This document shows, piece after piece, positions 17,798 through 26,328 of a stretch of DNA of 64,000 bases. The number at the start of each line of letters is the position of its first letter. The stretch's first letter is position 1. The stretch lies in contig JBHGAU010000002.1 of the NCBI GenBank assembly GCA_041946675.1, positions 76,960 through 140,959 of the forward strand, given 5' to 3'. Below the pieces are notes generated by a model, which was not told the origin of the DNA, ran no database searches, and saw only the letters and a program-made list of their open reading frames with translations. Made by a program: the position numbers and the translations under genes. The stretch is from CAWBKV01 sp041946675 (GTDB lineage: Archaea; Halobacteriota; Methanosarcinia; Methanotrichales; Methanotrichaceae).

Positions 17798-18145
17798 ATG
17801 CAGGATGAGAAGCTGATTCCAGCCGTTGCCCAGGACTGGAAGACAGGCGAGGTGCTAATGCTTGCCTATATGAACGATGAGGCTTTGGCAAAGACCAGAG
17901 AGACCGGGAAAGCCCATTACTGGTCAAGGTCGAGGAAGAAGCTGTGGCTTAAGGGTGAGTCATCAGGGCATTTCCAGCATGTGAAGGAGATACGCATTGA
18001 TTGCGATTATGATGCCATATTGCTTCTGATAGAGCAGGAAGGCGGAGCCTGCCATACGGGCTATAGATCATGCTTCTACCGCACGATAGATGGCAAGATC
18101 GTAGGCGAGAAGGTATTTGAAACCGATAAGGTTTACCAAAAATAG
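17798..18145 (+). CDS. hisI: phosphoribosyl-AMP cyclohydrolase
   Basis: A 115-residue enzyme for the third step of histidine synthesis, opening the adenine ring of PR-AMP. The Mg site DCDYD is at residues 68-72, and the zinc-site cysteines are in CHTGYRSCF (C85, C92). The length fits monofunctional archaeal HisI, without the HisE domain. The ATG at 17798 is 26 nt after a TATA-like box, so upstream in-frame starts are not used. The next gene begins 17 nt downstream. Confidence 0.95.
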   Translation: MQDEKLIPAVAQDWKTGEVLMLAYMNDEALAKTRETGKAHYWSRSRKKLWLKGESSGHFQHVKEIRIDCDYDAILLLIEQEGGACHTGYRSCFYRTIDGKIVGEKVFETDKVYQK

Positions 18146-18162
18146 AATGTAAGGAAAAGCAT

Positions 18163-19245
18163 ATGGAATATTCCCTTTACAGCAATCCTCTGCTTAACGT
18201 AAAGGCCCGGATGCTGGATGGGCGGATTCAGGTTAATCTCCATGGCCTCCTTTCTCTGCTGCCCGGAGTTAAATCCTCCATCGAGATGATAGACGGCCAG
18301 ATCCCTGCCTATGCGGGGGATAGGCTTTACATCTCTACATGGCTTCCGCCTGTCCCAAGCAAGGCATTCGACCGTTTGGCTGACAGCCAGATAAAATCGC
18401 TCTTGAGCATCAGAACTCCAGACCAAGTCACGATATCAATAACCGAGGAGTGCCCCAATAGATGTATTCATTGCGCGCTTCCTGATAGCGGAAACAAGCT
18501 CCGCCTTGAGCCGGATACCGTAAAAGATGTCATCTCCCAGATACTGGATATGGGAACCACCCTTGTCATCTTCGACGGAGGTGAGCCGGCGCTTTATAAG
18601 GAACTTCCTGAGCTCGTGAATTTTGTTGATGATAGGGCCATATCGACGATGTTTACATCCGGCGCAGGCTTTACGCCTGCCCTGGCAGCACAGCTTAAGG
18701 ATGCCGGGCTCTATGCAGTAAATGTCAGCCTTGATTCACCAGTGCCGGAGGATCACGATGCGATGCGCGGGCGGAAAGGGGTTTTCAAGGATGCTATGAG
18801 TGCAGTTGATGCATGCCTTAAGGCCGGCCTTCTTGTTGATGTTTATGTCGTTTTAAGGCATGAGAACATTCGGCATCTCCAAAGCTTCCATGATCTCGCT
18901 CGCAGAATTGGCGCTCATGAGCTGACATTCTTCGAGATCGTGCCAACAGGAAGATGGGCAGGCAAGAAGGGAGTTGCTCTTTCGGCAGAGGACCGCCAGG
19001 ACCGCCAGAGGTTTGTCTCATCAGCTGGCTCGCCGAGGATTTTCTCAGTATATGATGCGCTTCTGCGATTCGGCTGCTTTGCGGGAAGAAGCTGGATGCA
19101 TATTACGCCCTCAGGTGATATCTACCCCTGTGCATGTATGCCCCGCCCGTTTGGGAATATATTTGCTGCTCCCATCGCGGAGATCTGGAAGCGAATGTCT
19201 GATCTGCCTTATAAAGGGCAGAAAACCTGTCCAATGCGAGAATAA
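18163..19245 (+). CDS. radical SAM/SPASM-like protein
   Basis: A 360-residue protein. About 85 residues of unrecognised N-terminus precede TEECPNRCIHC (CX3CX2C) near residue 97. FDGGEPALY and NVSLDSP follow, as in the MoaA/AhbC/D-like group. A C-terminal cysteine set (CFAGRSW.. ITPSGDIYPCACM .. CPMRE) suggests an auxiliary cluster, but the protein stops right after CPMRE, somewhat earlier than I would expect for this group, so a truncated tail is possible. It follows hisI by 17 nt with an AAGGA site. The substrate is unknown. Confidence 0.8.
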   Translation: MEYSLYSNPLLNVKARMLDGRIQVNLHGLLSLLPGVKSSIEMIDGQIPAYAGDRLYISTWLPPVPSKAFDRLADSQIKSLLSIRTPDQVTISITEECPNRCIHCALPDSGNKLRLEPDTVKDVISQILDMGTTLVIFDGGEPALYKELPELVNFVDDRAISTMFTSGAGFTPALAAQLKDAGLYAVNVSLDSPVPEDHDAMRGRKGVFKDAMSAVDACLKAGLLVDVYVVLRHENIRHLQSFHDLARRIGAHELTFFEIVPTGRWAGKKGVALSAEDRQDRQRFVSSAGSPRIFSVYDALLRFGCFAGRSWMHITPSGDIYPCACMPRPFGNIFAAPIAEIWKRMSDLPYKGQKTCPMRE

Positions 19246-19374
19246 TGAGCTTTTAAGCCATATCTGAGCGATATTGTTATTCTTATCCCCGTTTCAATGG
19301 AAATTCGATCTAAAATAATTTTTTATCTGCTCTGAAATAGCCAATAAATCTATATAGGGCATTAATCATGAAGA

Positions 19375-20256
19375 ATGCTCGATCGAATTATGGAATTGAC
19401 ACCAGTACAAAGAGACATACTAACCGCATTGATCAACATTCACCGTGTGGAGGGAAGGGCGGTCAAGGGCGAAGAGATCGCAGAACTTATAGATCGCAAT
19501 CCAGGAACAATAAGGAATCAGATGCAGTCGCTGAAGGCACTCAACCTCGTTGAAGGGGTCCCGGGGCCGAAAGGAGGCTATAGGGCTACAGGAGATGCAT
19601 ATGAGGCGTTGAATCTGGAAGCCACAGGAGATGTAGTAGTAGTGCCGGTCGTCAGAAACGGCGTACTCGTCGAGGGCGCGACTGCAAGCGAGATCATCTT
19701 CAACAAGGTGATGCATTCCCACCAGTGCGACGGTGTTATACGCATAATCGGAAACATCAGGGACTTTAACGTAGGGGATGAGATCGAGGTCGGCCCAACG
19801 CCTGTGAACAAGCTATATATCAAGGGCAAGGTCATGGGCAGGGACGACACAATGAGCAGAGTGATTATTCAGATAAACGAGATGATCTCAGTCCCAAAGG
19901 TTCCAATAAAGAAGATCGCGCGACGCGCAGTCCGCATCAGCCCCACAGCATCGCTTCAGGAGGCATCGAGGATACTCCTGCACAACGGCGTTCAGGAGGC
20001 ACTCGTCGATAATAGCTCTCCCGGCCTGATCAACCTGGCAGATATCACACGGGCAGTGGCCGAGGGCAGGACTGATGTTCAGGTGAAGGAGCTTATGACC
20101 CGCGGCTTCTTGACAATCGATTCTGAGGAGCCGATATACGAAGCCATAAAGATGATCGGAAGGACAGGCGCAGGTCAGCTCGTTATCTCAGAGAACGGCG
20201 TTCTCTGGGGAATTGTTTCAGCCGGAGATCTTATCAGATCGCTTACTCCGACCTGA
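19375..20256 (+). CDS. HTH regulator with C-terminal CBS domains (COG2524)
   Basis: A 293-residue protein. The N-terminal winged helix (LTPVQRDILTALINIHRVEGRAVKGEEIAELIDRN) is followed by a middle domain with VHSHQCDGVIRIIGNIR-like strands and two CBS domains from about residue 185. CBS pairs usually bind adenosine-containing ligands, so this is probably a transcription factor that senses such a ligand. A TATA-like TCTATATA at 19349-19356 fits a start at 19375; the in-frame ATG at 19390 (MELTPVQ) matches family starts and is a real alternative. Its end overlaps convergent pyrH by 14 nt. Confidence 0.85.
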   Translation: MLDRIMELTPVQRDILTALINIHRVEGRAVKGEEIAELIDRNPGTIRNQMQSLKALNLVEGVPGPKGGYRATGDAYEALNLEATGDVVVVPVVRNGVLVEGATASEIIFNKVMHSHQCDGVIRIIGNIRDFNVGDEIEVGPTPVNKLYIKGKVMGRDDTMSRVIIQINEMISVPKVPIKKIARRAVRISPTASLQEASRILLHNGVQEALVDNSSPGLINLADITRAVAEGRTDVQVKELMTRGFLTIDSEEPIYEAIKMIGRTGAGQLVISENGVLWGIVSAGDLIRSLTPT

Positions 20257-20911
20257 TCTCAGTTCCTTTGTGCCCGCCAAGGGCACCTTTTCTTAGATTC
20301 TCGATATTGCGACCGTGGACAATGGCTGTCGGTATGGAGCTTCTTTCAATTATCTTTGCAGCCAGCGGATCTACCGGAGATCTTGAGCCTGCTTTCATCT
20401 CAGTCTGCATGGCAAGATGGACAAGCTCTTTTTGAGTCATCGTGCTGAGCTTTTTTGCAGAAGGATCGATCTCAGGATCAGCGGTATAAACGCCCTCTAC
20501 CGATGTCGCGATTATGAGGCGGTCGGCATGAACGCGTTCTGCAAGTATTGCGGAAACTGCATCAGTCGTCTGACCCGGGCTCACTCCACCCATCACGACT
20601 ATCTTGCGGCAGCTCTCTGCAGCCTCTGAGTAGGTGCATGGAATACTTTCCGGTGCAGCATCTCCCAAGGCTGCAACAAGCAGCGCTGCATTGAGCCTTG
20701 TGGCCTCGATGCCGATCTGATCGCAGAAAGCCTCGCTTGCGCCTAAAGCACGTGCCTTTTCGATGTACTCGCGTGCGATTTTCCCGCCGCCTACGACGAC
20801 GTAGATCTTATGCTCTTTTGCAAGATCCAAAAGCGCGTTAGCGTAATCTCGCAGGCTTGATGGGTCACGGCCGGCGAGGATTGAGCCGCCTAAGGAATAG
20901 ACAAGTATCAT
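20243..20911 (-). CDS. pyrH: UMP kinase
   Basis: A 222-residue archaeal UMP kinase of the amino-acid kinase fold, making UDP from UMP. MILVYSLGGSIL is the N-terminal phosphate loop, VVVGGGKIAREYI and GGVSPGQTTDAVSA are family motifs, and VEGVYTADP is near residue 150. The ATG at 20911 is used because TTTTTATCC at 20934-20942 on the minus strand is 26 nt upstream; the longer frame to 21046 runs through this promoter. It overlaps the convergent CBS gene by 14 nt. Confidence 0.95.
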   Translation of the reverse strand: MILVYSLGGSILAGRDPSSLRDYANALLDLAKEHKIYVVVGGGKIAREYIEKARALGASEAFCDQIGIEATRLNAALLVAALGDAAPESIPCTYSEAAESCRKIVVMGGVSPGQTTDAVSAILAERVHADRLIIATSVEGVYTADPEIDPSAKKLSTMTQKELVHLAMQTEMKAGSRSPVDPLAAKIIERSSIPTAIVHGRNIENLRKGALGGHKGTEIRSE

Positions 20912-21266
20912 GCTTCTGACAGATATCGGTGTGGATAAAAATGTTCTCCAGAACGTTTCAGCATGCATTCCCAGATAGAATCCAGGCTGACTAGGCACAA
21001 CTGGTCGATAGATACGATGCATTTTTTGATCATAGTAGGAAACCATGAGCGTGAGTGCTGCAATCTGAGATCAAAGTCATCAAATTGTGGGGATTCCGGC
21101 TATGAGACCGCAAAGAAAGAGATTTGGACTTTCCATCGACCTTTTTCTCCTTCATGCGCAATTCAACACTTACCCGAAGCACTAAGATCTCTCAGGCTCC
21201 TCTTTAGCATACCACAGCAAAATAGCGAGGAGCATTTTTAAAACTGGACCAGCATAACCCCCAGCC
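20912..21266. other. divergent promoter region, pyrH and PurM-like gene
   Basis: About 355 nt with no convincing gene. It contains the leaderless pyrH promoter (20934-20942, minus strand) and, at 21234-21243, a CATTTTTAAA box about 27 nt before the ATG at 21267. Nothing else stands out. Confidence 0.6.
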
Positions 21267-22577
21267 ATGGATCTTGAAGGCTATGCCAAAAGGGGTCTTA
21301 GGAAAAACGACCCAGATATAAGGTCAAAGCTCACAGCCCGAATTCTTGAAATAAAGGATATACCCGAAAGCCAGGCCGACCTATTGGCCGGAGCCGTGCT
21401 TGAGGAAGCAAAGGCCACTCTGAATCCAAGAGGCGAGGTCTTCGAACTCCGGGACTCTGGAGTCACGATGGGCGATTTCGGTGTAGGCTCGCGCGGCTCA
21501 GGCGACTTTTACACTCATACTAAGATCGCAGAGGTCATCGGCAGAACGAATGCTGTTATAGATTCTGCCCAATTGGATGACTCCGGCGTAGTGAAAGCCG
21601 GAGGGAAGTTCATAGTTGTAACCGTTGATGGAATGCACTCAAGGCTGAGCGATTATCCATTCCTCGCGGGCTTTCATGTCACACGGGCAGCTATGCGCGA
21701 TATTTACGTGATGGGTGCAAAGCCTGTTGCGCTTTTGTCTGATATCCACCTTGCTGATGATGGAGATGTCTCAAAGCTCTTCGACCACATTGCAGGCATT
21801 GCCACCGTCTCTGAGCTTACCGGCGTCCCACTGATCACCGGCAGCACTTTACGCATAGGCGGCGATATGGTCATAGGAGATCGCCTGACTGGCTGTGTCG
21901 GCGCTGTGGGCGTCTCAGACAGCCTCACTCCACGGAAGGATGCTACACCTGGAGATGTAATAATGATGACAGAAGGAGCCGGCGGAGGAACGATCTGCGC
22001 TGCTGCGCTCTATTACGGCTGGCACGATATCGTCGATGAGACATTGAATATCAAGTTCCTCAAAGCCAGCGAAGCACTGCTCGCGAAATGCCTCACAATC
22101 CATGCCATGACGGATGTGACAAACGGCGGCATTCGCGGGGATGCCAGAGAAATAGCTTATACAGCAGGCGTGAAGCTCATCTTCGAAGAGGATAAGATGC
22201 GTCGGCTTATCAATCCTCGTGTTCTTGGAATGCTTGAAGCCCTTAAGATAGATTATCTCGGCGTATCTATAGATGCCCTCCTAATTATAGCCCCTGAAGA
22301 GGAATCGCGCAATATAGCCAGGACAATTGAAGATGCAGATGTCTCGATAGATATTGTGGGCAGGGTTGAGAAGGGGAGCGGTGCCGAACTACATATCGGT
22401 AATGAGTCGACGGATTTTGCTCCGAGGTTCAGGGAGTCTGCATATACCCCCATAAAAAAGGCGATTGGGCAGGATGCGAAGAGAGACGTATCCCTGATGA
22501 GGCGTGAGGTGGACCTTGCTGCCCTCAGAGCTGTTGAGAAAAAGCGGAAGTTTGTAGAGATGATAAAAAATAGATAA
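21267..22577 (+). CDS. AIR synthase/selenophosphate synthetase-related protein (COG2144)
   Basis: A 436-residue PurM/SelD/HypE-fold protein. An N-terminal helical extension of about 60 residues precedes the ATP-binding domain (FGVGSRGSGDF; VVTVDGMHSRLSDYPF; MGAKPVALLSDIHLADDG), followed by GDVIMMTEGAGGG and MTDVTNGGIRGD, the usual second-half motifs. The last 50 residues form a basic helical tail. The family is common in methanogens, but its reaction is not established. The start is fixed by a leaderless TATA spacing. Confidence 0.85.
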   Translation: MDLEGYAKRGLRKNDPDIRSKLTARILEIKDIPESQADLLAGAVLEEAKATLNPRGEVFELRDSGVTMGDFGVGSRGSGDFYTHTKIAEVIGRTNAVIDSAQLDDSGVVKAGGKFIVVTVDGMHSRLSDYPFLAGFHVTRAAMRDIYVMGAKPVALLSDIHLADDGDVSKLFDHIAGIATVSELTGVPLITGSTLRIGGDMVIGDRLTGCVGAVGVSDSLTPRKDATPGDVIMMTEGAGGGTICAAALYYGWHDIVDETLNIKFLKASEALLAKCLTIHAMTDVTNGGIRGDAREIAYTAGVKLIFEEDKMRRLINPRVLGMLEALKIDYLGVSIDALLIIAPEEESRNIARTIEDADVSIDIVGRVEKGSGAELHIGNESTDFAPRFRESAYTPIKKAIGQDAKRDVSLMRREVDLAALRAVEKKRKFVEMIKNR

Positions 22578-22596
22578 CTCAAATTTTAACACAGTG

Positions 22597-22650
22597 GTTA
22601 ATTAAATCAAGTCTGCCGATTCTAGTGATAATAGTAGTTATTTAATTAAC
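22597..22650. promoter_or_regulatory. long inverted repeat before HTH regulator gene
   Basis: GTTAATTAAAT (22597-22607) and ATTTAATTAAC (22640-22650) are perfect 11-nt inverted copies, 32 nt apart. They lie after the stop of the PurM-like gene and just before a TATA-like TATTTATAC (22661-22669) of the regulator gene, a good position for an operator or activator site. A terminator role for the upstream gene is the alternative. Confidence 0.5.
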
Positions 22651-22719
22651 ATAAATAAACTATTTATACTATAAAGTTCTCTATCTTGTTTAAGGGATAA
22701 TTTAGGGAGTAGATTATCG

Positions 22720-23100
22720 ATGAAGGAATCCTTTGTAATGAGGTTCGACGAGAAGGATATCGAAGTTGTTGAGACTCTCAGGAGCCTTGGAGTTCCGAGA
22801 AAGGTATCAAATATGCTTGCCTACCTTGCAAACGGCGTTGAGGCAACATCACGTGAGATCGAGAGAGGGTCCGATCTTCGTCAGCCTGAGGTCAGCATTG
22901 CACTGCGAACGCTGCGCAAGCACAACTGGATAGAAGAGAAGATGAGCAAAAGCGATGGCACGGGTAGGCCAATGAAGGTGTATAAGCTCAGCACACCTAT
23001 CGAGGAAATACTTCGCTTTTACGAACAAGAAAAGATGAACGAAGCCAACAAGGCAATGCAATCGATCCAGAGGTTGAAGACTCTGCTGATAGAAGCATGA
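22720..23100 (+). CDS. winged-helix transcriptional regulator (COG3355-like)
   Basis: A 126-residue protein. The wHTH spans about residues 20-80 (LGVPRKVSNMLAYLANGVEATSREIERGSDLRQPEVSIALRTLRKHNWIEEK), and a C-terminal helix may dimerise. It looks like the archaeal ArsR/TrmB-type small regulators. An AGGGAG site at 22704-22709 supports the ATG at 22720 over the one six codons later. A TATA-like box and an 11-nt inverted repeat lie upstream, so autoregulation is plausible. Confidence 0.8.
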   Translation: MKESFVMRFDEKDIEVVETLRSLGVPRKVSNMLAYLANGVEATSREIERGSDLRQPEVSIALRTLRKHNWIEEKMSKSDGTGRPMKVYKLSTPIEEILRFYEQEKMNEANKAMQSIQRLKTLLIEA

Positions 23101-23429
23101 TTGCAACCTGCCGAAATATTTTATATCTTTATTTGATTTCATCAATGGTTTAGAAAAATCGTGCATCCAACTATCTACTATTTTTTTCCGGATTTATCTG
23201 CTCAAATATAGATGCACCAAATCCATATCCAACTGTTAGAAAATTCTTTTCACGATGAAGATATATAGAGGAAGTGAACAATATTTAGTAGGTTGATTTG
23301 AAGTTCGATCTCAGGCCTATTCACATTGAGCTGCTGGCTAGCCATCATCTAATTGGAATAAATCTTGGCCAATACAGGTGATCCTATGCAATCGGAACTT
23401 TAATTGACAAATCATTAGGTTGTGATCTC
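23101..23429. other. leader region of tfe with possible mini-ORFs
   Basis: About 330 nt. A TATA-like GATATATAG (23260-23268) predicts a transcript start near 23288, 140 nt before tfe. The transcript would first meet AGGTTGAT plus a TTG-started 27-codon frame (23298-23381), then an AGGTGAT site with a five-codon ATG frame (23386-23403), then tfe. GTGCATC (23161-23167) and GATGCAC (23211-23217) form an inverted repeat. The mini-ORFs are weakly supported and may be chance. Confidence 0.35.
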
Positions 23430-23927
23430 TTGGCAATAGTTGAGGAAGAAATTCAGAGGGCATACCTGAATAAGCTTGTAGGCGAGGATGGGTTGCGAAT
23501 AGTGGAGAATATTCCGCGTGATGAGATAACTGATGAGCGGCTGGCTGAGATGACGGGAATCAGCCTGAACACTGTTAGGCGCACATTATATCTTCTCTAT
23601 GAGCACAGGCTGGCCGTATATAGGCGAAAACGAGATCCCGATTCCGGCTGGCTCACATATCTATGGCAGCTGTGTCCAGAAAACTTCGATAAGGCGCTTC
23701 AATCAGAGGCGAAGAGGCTTGTCAGGAAGCTCGAGGAGCGGCTGGATTACGAGAAGAATAATATATTCTATGCCTGCACCGATGGCTGCGCGAGATTTAT
23801 CTTCGATGAGGCAAGCGAAGCAAACTTCATCTGTCCGTTCTGCCAGAGCGCACTCGAGTATATGGAGAATGCAAAGGTCGTTGAGACGATAGAGCGGCAG
23901 ATAAATGACCTGCACGCTTGTCTATAA
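23430..23927 (+). CDS. tfe: transcription factor E (TFE alpha)
   Basis: A 165-residue general transcription factor that stabilises the open complex with TBP, TFB and RNA polymerase. The N-terminal winged helix covers about residues 1-90 (ITDERLAEMTGISLNTVRRTLYLLYEHRLA), a charged helix follows, and then a C-terminal zinc ribbon (YACTDGC ... FICPFC). The start is TTG, with a loose AGGTTGTGATC site before it. The 3' end overlaps the convergent operon by 6 nt. Confidence 0.95.
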   Translation: MAIVEEEIQRAYLNKLVGEDGLRIVENIPRDEITDERLAEMTGISLNTVRRTLYLLYEHRLAVYRRKRDPDSGWLTYLWQLCPENFDKALQSEAKRLVRKLEERLDYEKNNIFYACTDGCARFIFDEASEANFICPFCQSALEYMENAKVVETIERQINDLHACL

Positions 23928-24323
23928 ATTTTCTAAATTATTGTTCAATACCGCGGTCCACCACCACCGCGCCATATCCACTAGATCGCGGCTGAACATC
24001 CCTGAGAGCTTATACTCACCGCCTTTGTTGCTGATGAGACCAGCTCCTAAGAGCTTATTTCTCATGGCATAGAATGCAGATCTGCTCACTTTTAGCTCCT
24101 CAATAAGTCGAATCCATTCATTCGTCTTCAGGGGATCTCCGCTATTCTGTCTCTCCTCAATAATTGCCAGGAACTTTCTGCCTCTGTTGGCAGTTGTCTC
24201 GTCCTGAAAAAGTCTCAGCATAAGCTCGTTATAGGGATCTCGTGATCTTGTTACGGCATACTCGGACTTTGACCTGATCTTTAGTGTCGTGGCAGTGCGA
24301 TGGGCAGATTTAACTGCGGTCAT
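23922..24323 (-). CDS. hypothetical protein, winged-helix-like
   Basis: A 133-residue protein I do not recognise. The stretch NEWIRLIEELKVSRSAFYAMRNKLLGAGLISNKGGEYKLS looks like a winged helix. The N-terminus is basic and the C-terminus has three Trp in a row (RWWWTAV). It overlaps the upstream DUF2551 gene by 14 nt, so the two are one operon and may be a two-gene regulator. Confidence 0.65.
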   Translation of the reverse strand: MTAVKSAHRTATTLKIRSKSEYAVTRSRDPYNELMLRLFQDETTANRGRKFLAIIEERQNSGDPLKTNEWIRLIEELKVSRSAFYAMRNKLLGAGLISNKGGEYKLSGMFSRDLVDMARWWWTAVLNNNLENL

Positions 24324-24633
24324 GTGAAATAGGGCCTAAAAGCACCAATTTGGCTATATCTGCGTATTCTCTCCGGAGAATATACATCTTCGGGGACCTG
24401 TAGGATGCCTTATTCACGCGAAGAATTCCCAGGCGCGAGCAAATATATCCTATCATCGAGGCCACTACCTTCTTGGATACATCGAACTGCTTGCTAACGG
24501 TATCGTAGAGGGAGTTCACAGTGAACTCACCGATTTCAACAATCGACTGCAAGATAAACCGCCTTAACCCATGCACATCCATATCAAGAAAATGTAGCAG
24601 GCGGCTCATTATTTCATGCTGCTGTGATCTCAT
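24310..24633 (-). CDS. DUF2551 protein, second copy
   Basis: A 107-residue paralogue of the protein at 12186-12488. The shared core is LRRFILQSIVEIGEFTVNSLYDTVSKQFDVSKKVVASMIGYICSRLGILRV, with the same RLGIL ending. It is the first gene of an operon with the 133-residue gene, by a 14-nt overlap. An inverted repeat CTAATAA/TTATTAG at 24654-24678 lies in its promoter region, which would suit autoregulation. Confidence 0.75.
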   Translation of the reverse strand: MRSQQHEIMSRLLHFLDMDVHGLRRFILQSIVEIGEFTVNSLYDTVSKQFDVSKKVVASMIGYICSRLGILRVNKASYRSPKMYILRREYADIAKLVLLGPISHDRS

Positions 24634-24653
24634 TCACCCTCCAGACTACGCCC

Positions 24654-24678
24654 CTAATAATTAACGATAGTTTATTAG
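24654..24678. promoter_or_regulatory. inverted repeat in DUF2551 promoter
   Basis: CTAATAA (24654-24660) and TTATTAG (24672-24678) are perfect inverted copies 11 nt apart, 21-45 nt upstream of the ATG at 24633 on the minus strand. They overlap the place where the TATA box should be, so a bound protein would probably repress. Confidence 0.45.
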
Positions 24679-24823
24679 TATTTGCAATATATACTTTGCC
24701 ATGTAGCGTATCTATTGTCTTTGTCGTTATACCTGTACTTATACCATCGCCCTAGACATTATATGTTTAGGCTTAAACCCAACTAAGCTCTGGCAATAAA
24801 GATCTTGCGGCCAATGGAGGAAA

Positions 24824-25552
24824 ATGATATCTGATGAACTGAATGAGAGGAAAACCCCGCGCTTAAGCAAGGATGAGTACGAAGAAGCAATGGAGCACAT
24901 CGCGAAGGCAGCCGGAGATGAACCAAATGACCATGCTCATTGGCTCCGCAAAGGAATATCTCTGAGGAAGTCGGGCAGGTATGAAGAAGCCATTGACGCC
25001 CTCGATAGAGCGATAGAGCTTGAGCCATCAAATGCGGATTCCTGGAGAAACCGTGGAGTAGCCCTCAATAATTTGGGAAGATATGCTGAGGCTCTGGAGT
25101 CATGCGATAAGGCCATATCGATCGATCCTTTCAACTCGAGGACCTGGATAGTCAAAGGCTTTTCACTTCATAACTTGGGCAGATATGAGAGGGCAATCGC
25201 CGCTTATGCGAGGGCGATAGAGCTGAACCCTTTTGGCTCCGATGGAAGGCGAGCCTGGAACAACAGGGGTGCTGCGCTGGATAACCTGAGAAGGCATGAG
25301 GAAGCGATAGAAAGCTATGATGAGGCGATAATGATCGACCCGTTTGATCACTATGCCTGGAACAACAAAGGCGTCGCGCTTGGTGCAATCGGCAGACATG
25401 AGGAGGCGCTGAAGTGCTTCGAGAAGGCTTTGCAGATAGAGCCGTCATATGCTACTGCCTATAAGAACAAAGGCATCTCCTTAAAGGCTCTTGGCCGCAT
25501 CGAGGAGTCAGAGGAGGCGTTTCGGATGGCCAGGAATTTAGGATTGGAATAG
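24824..25552 (+). CDS. tetratricopeptide-repeat protein
   Basis: A 242-residue protein with six 34-residue TPR units from about residue 35, each like W..KG..L..LGRYEEAIE.YDKAIEIDP. Unlike the giant TPR protein at 4001-7864 it has the classic 34-residue period. It has no signal peptide and is probably a cytoplasmic binding protein. A GGAGG site at 24816-24820 supports the ATG. Confidence 0.9.
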   Translation: MISDELNERKTPRLSKDEYEEAMEHIAKAAGDEPNDHAHWLRKGISLRKSGRYEEAIDALDRAIELEPSNADSWRNRGVALNNLGRYAEALESCDKAISIDPFNSRTWIVKGFSLHNLGRYERAIAAYARAIELNPFGSDGRRAWNNRGAALDNLRRHEEAIESYDEAIMIDPFDHYAWNNKGVALGAIGRHEEALKCFEKALQIEPSYATAYKNKGISLKALGRIEESEEAFRMARNLGLE

Positions 25553-25635
25553 CGCTTCGAAGAAAAATAAAATGGACCGGGCTTCTCCTAGTCGAATTGG
25601 ATAATCCTCCTGATCCTCAGAGGAGTTGAGTAAAT

Positions 25636-26328
25636 TTATTTGCTTTTGCGCCATACTTCCTTCAGCATATCCACAACCTCTTCCCGTGAGAGGTCGTACC
25701 AGTTTCTATATGCATCTGCGACTGCAAAGCTATATCCGGACCTGATATTTGGGCAGAATATCATATCAACATAATCTGAAAGCAATTCGATAGTATTAAG
25801 GGATGCCGTCGGAACCGCTACAACGATCATTGCAGGATTTCGCCTGTAAACCATCTGGGCTGCAGCCATCATCGTGTAGCCCGATGCAAGGCCGTCGTCA
25901 ACCAATATTGCTATCTTGTCTTCAACATCCGACATCGGTCTGCCCTGGCGAAAGATGTTATTCCTTGCTGCCAGTTCTTCCTTTACAGGCTTTGCAAGCT
26001 CCTTGATCTCTTCATCCGATAGCTTAAGCATCTTGACCATTGAATCGTTCAGAAGCATATCGCCTTCAAGGCTTACGGCTCCAAAGCCGGCTTCAGTGTT
26101 GCCGGGTATTGGTATCTTTCTTATTATCAGAAGATCGAATGGAAGGTCCAAATAAGAGGATACAGCCAGTCCTACAGGCACGCCGCCGGATGGTATTGCC
26201 AGGACTATTGCATCTTTGCCACGAAACTGCTCCAGCATTTTGGCAAGATGCTGACCCGCATTCTCTCTATCCTCGAATATAAAGGATCTGTTCCTGAGCT
26301 TGGGATCATCGATGACAGCAGCAGCCAT
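25636..26328 (-). CDS. phosphoribosyltransferase family protein
   Basis: A 230-residue type I phosphoribosyltransferase. IAILVDDGLASGYTM near residue 122 is the PRPP-binding loop, and IPSGGVPVG is an early phosphate-contact loop. The hood region does not tell the substrate; related stand-alone PRTases are common in methanogens and often uncharacterised. The ATG at 26328 has a GGGAG site and a TATA-like CTTATATATT about 17-43 nt upstream. Confidence 0.85.
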   Translation of the reverse strand: MAAAVIDDPKLRNRSFIFEDRENAGQHLAKMLEQFRGKDAIVLAIPSGGVPVGLAVSSYLDLPFDLLIIRKIPIPGNTEAGFGAVSLEGDMLLNDSMVKMLKLSDEEIKELAKPVKEELAARNNIFRQGRPMSDVEDKIAILVDDGLASGYTMMAAAQMVYRRNPAMIVVAVPTASLNTIELLSDYVDMIFCPNIRSGYSFAVADAYRNWYDLSREEVVDMLKEVWRKSK

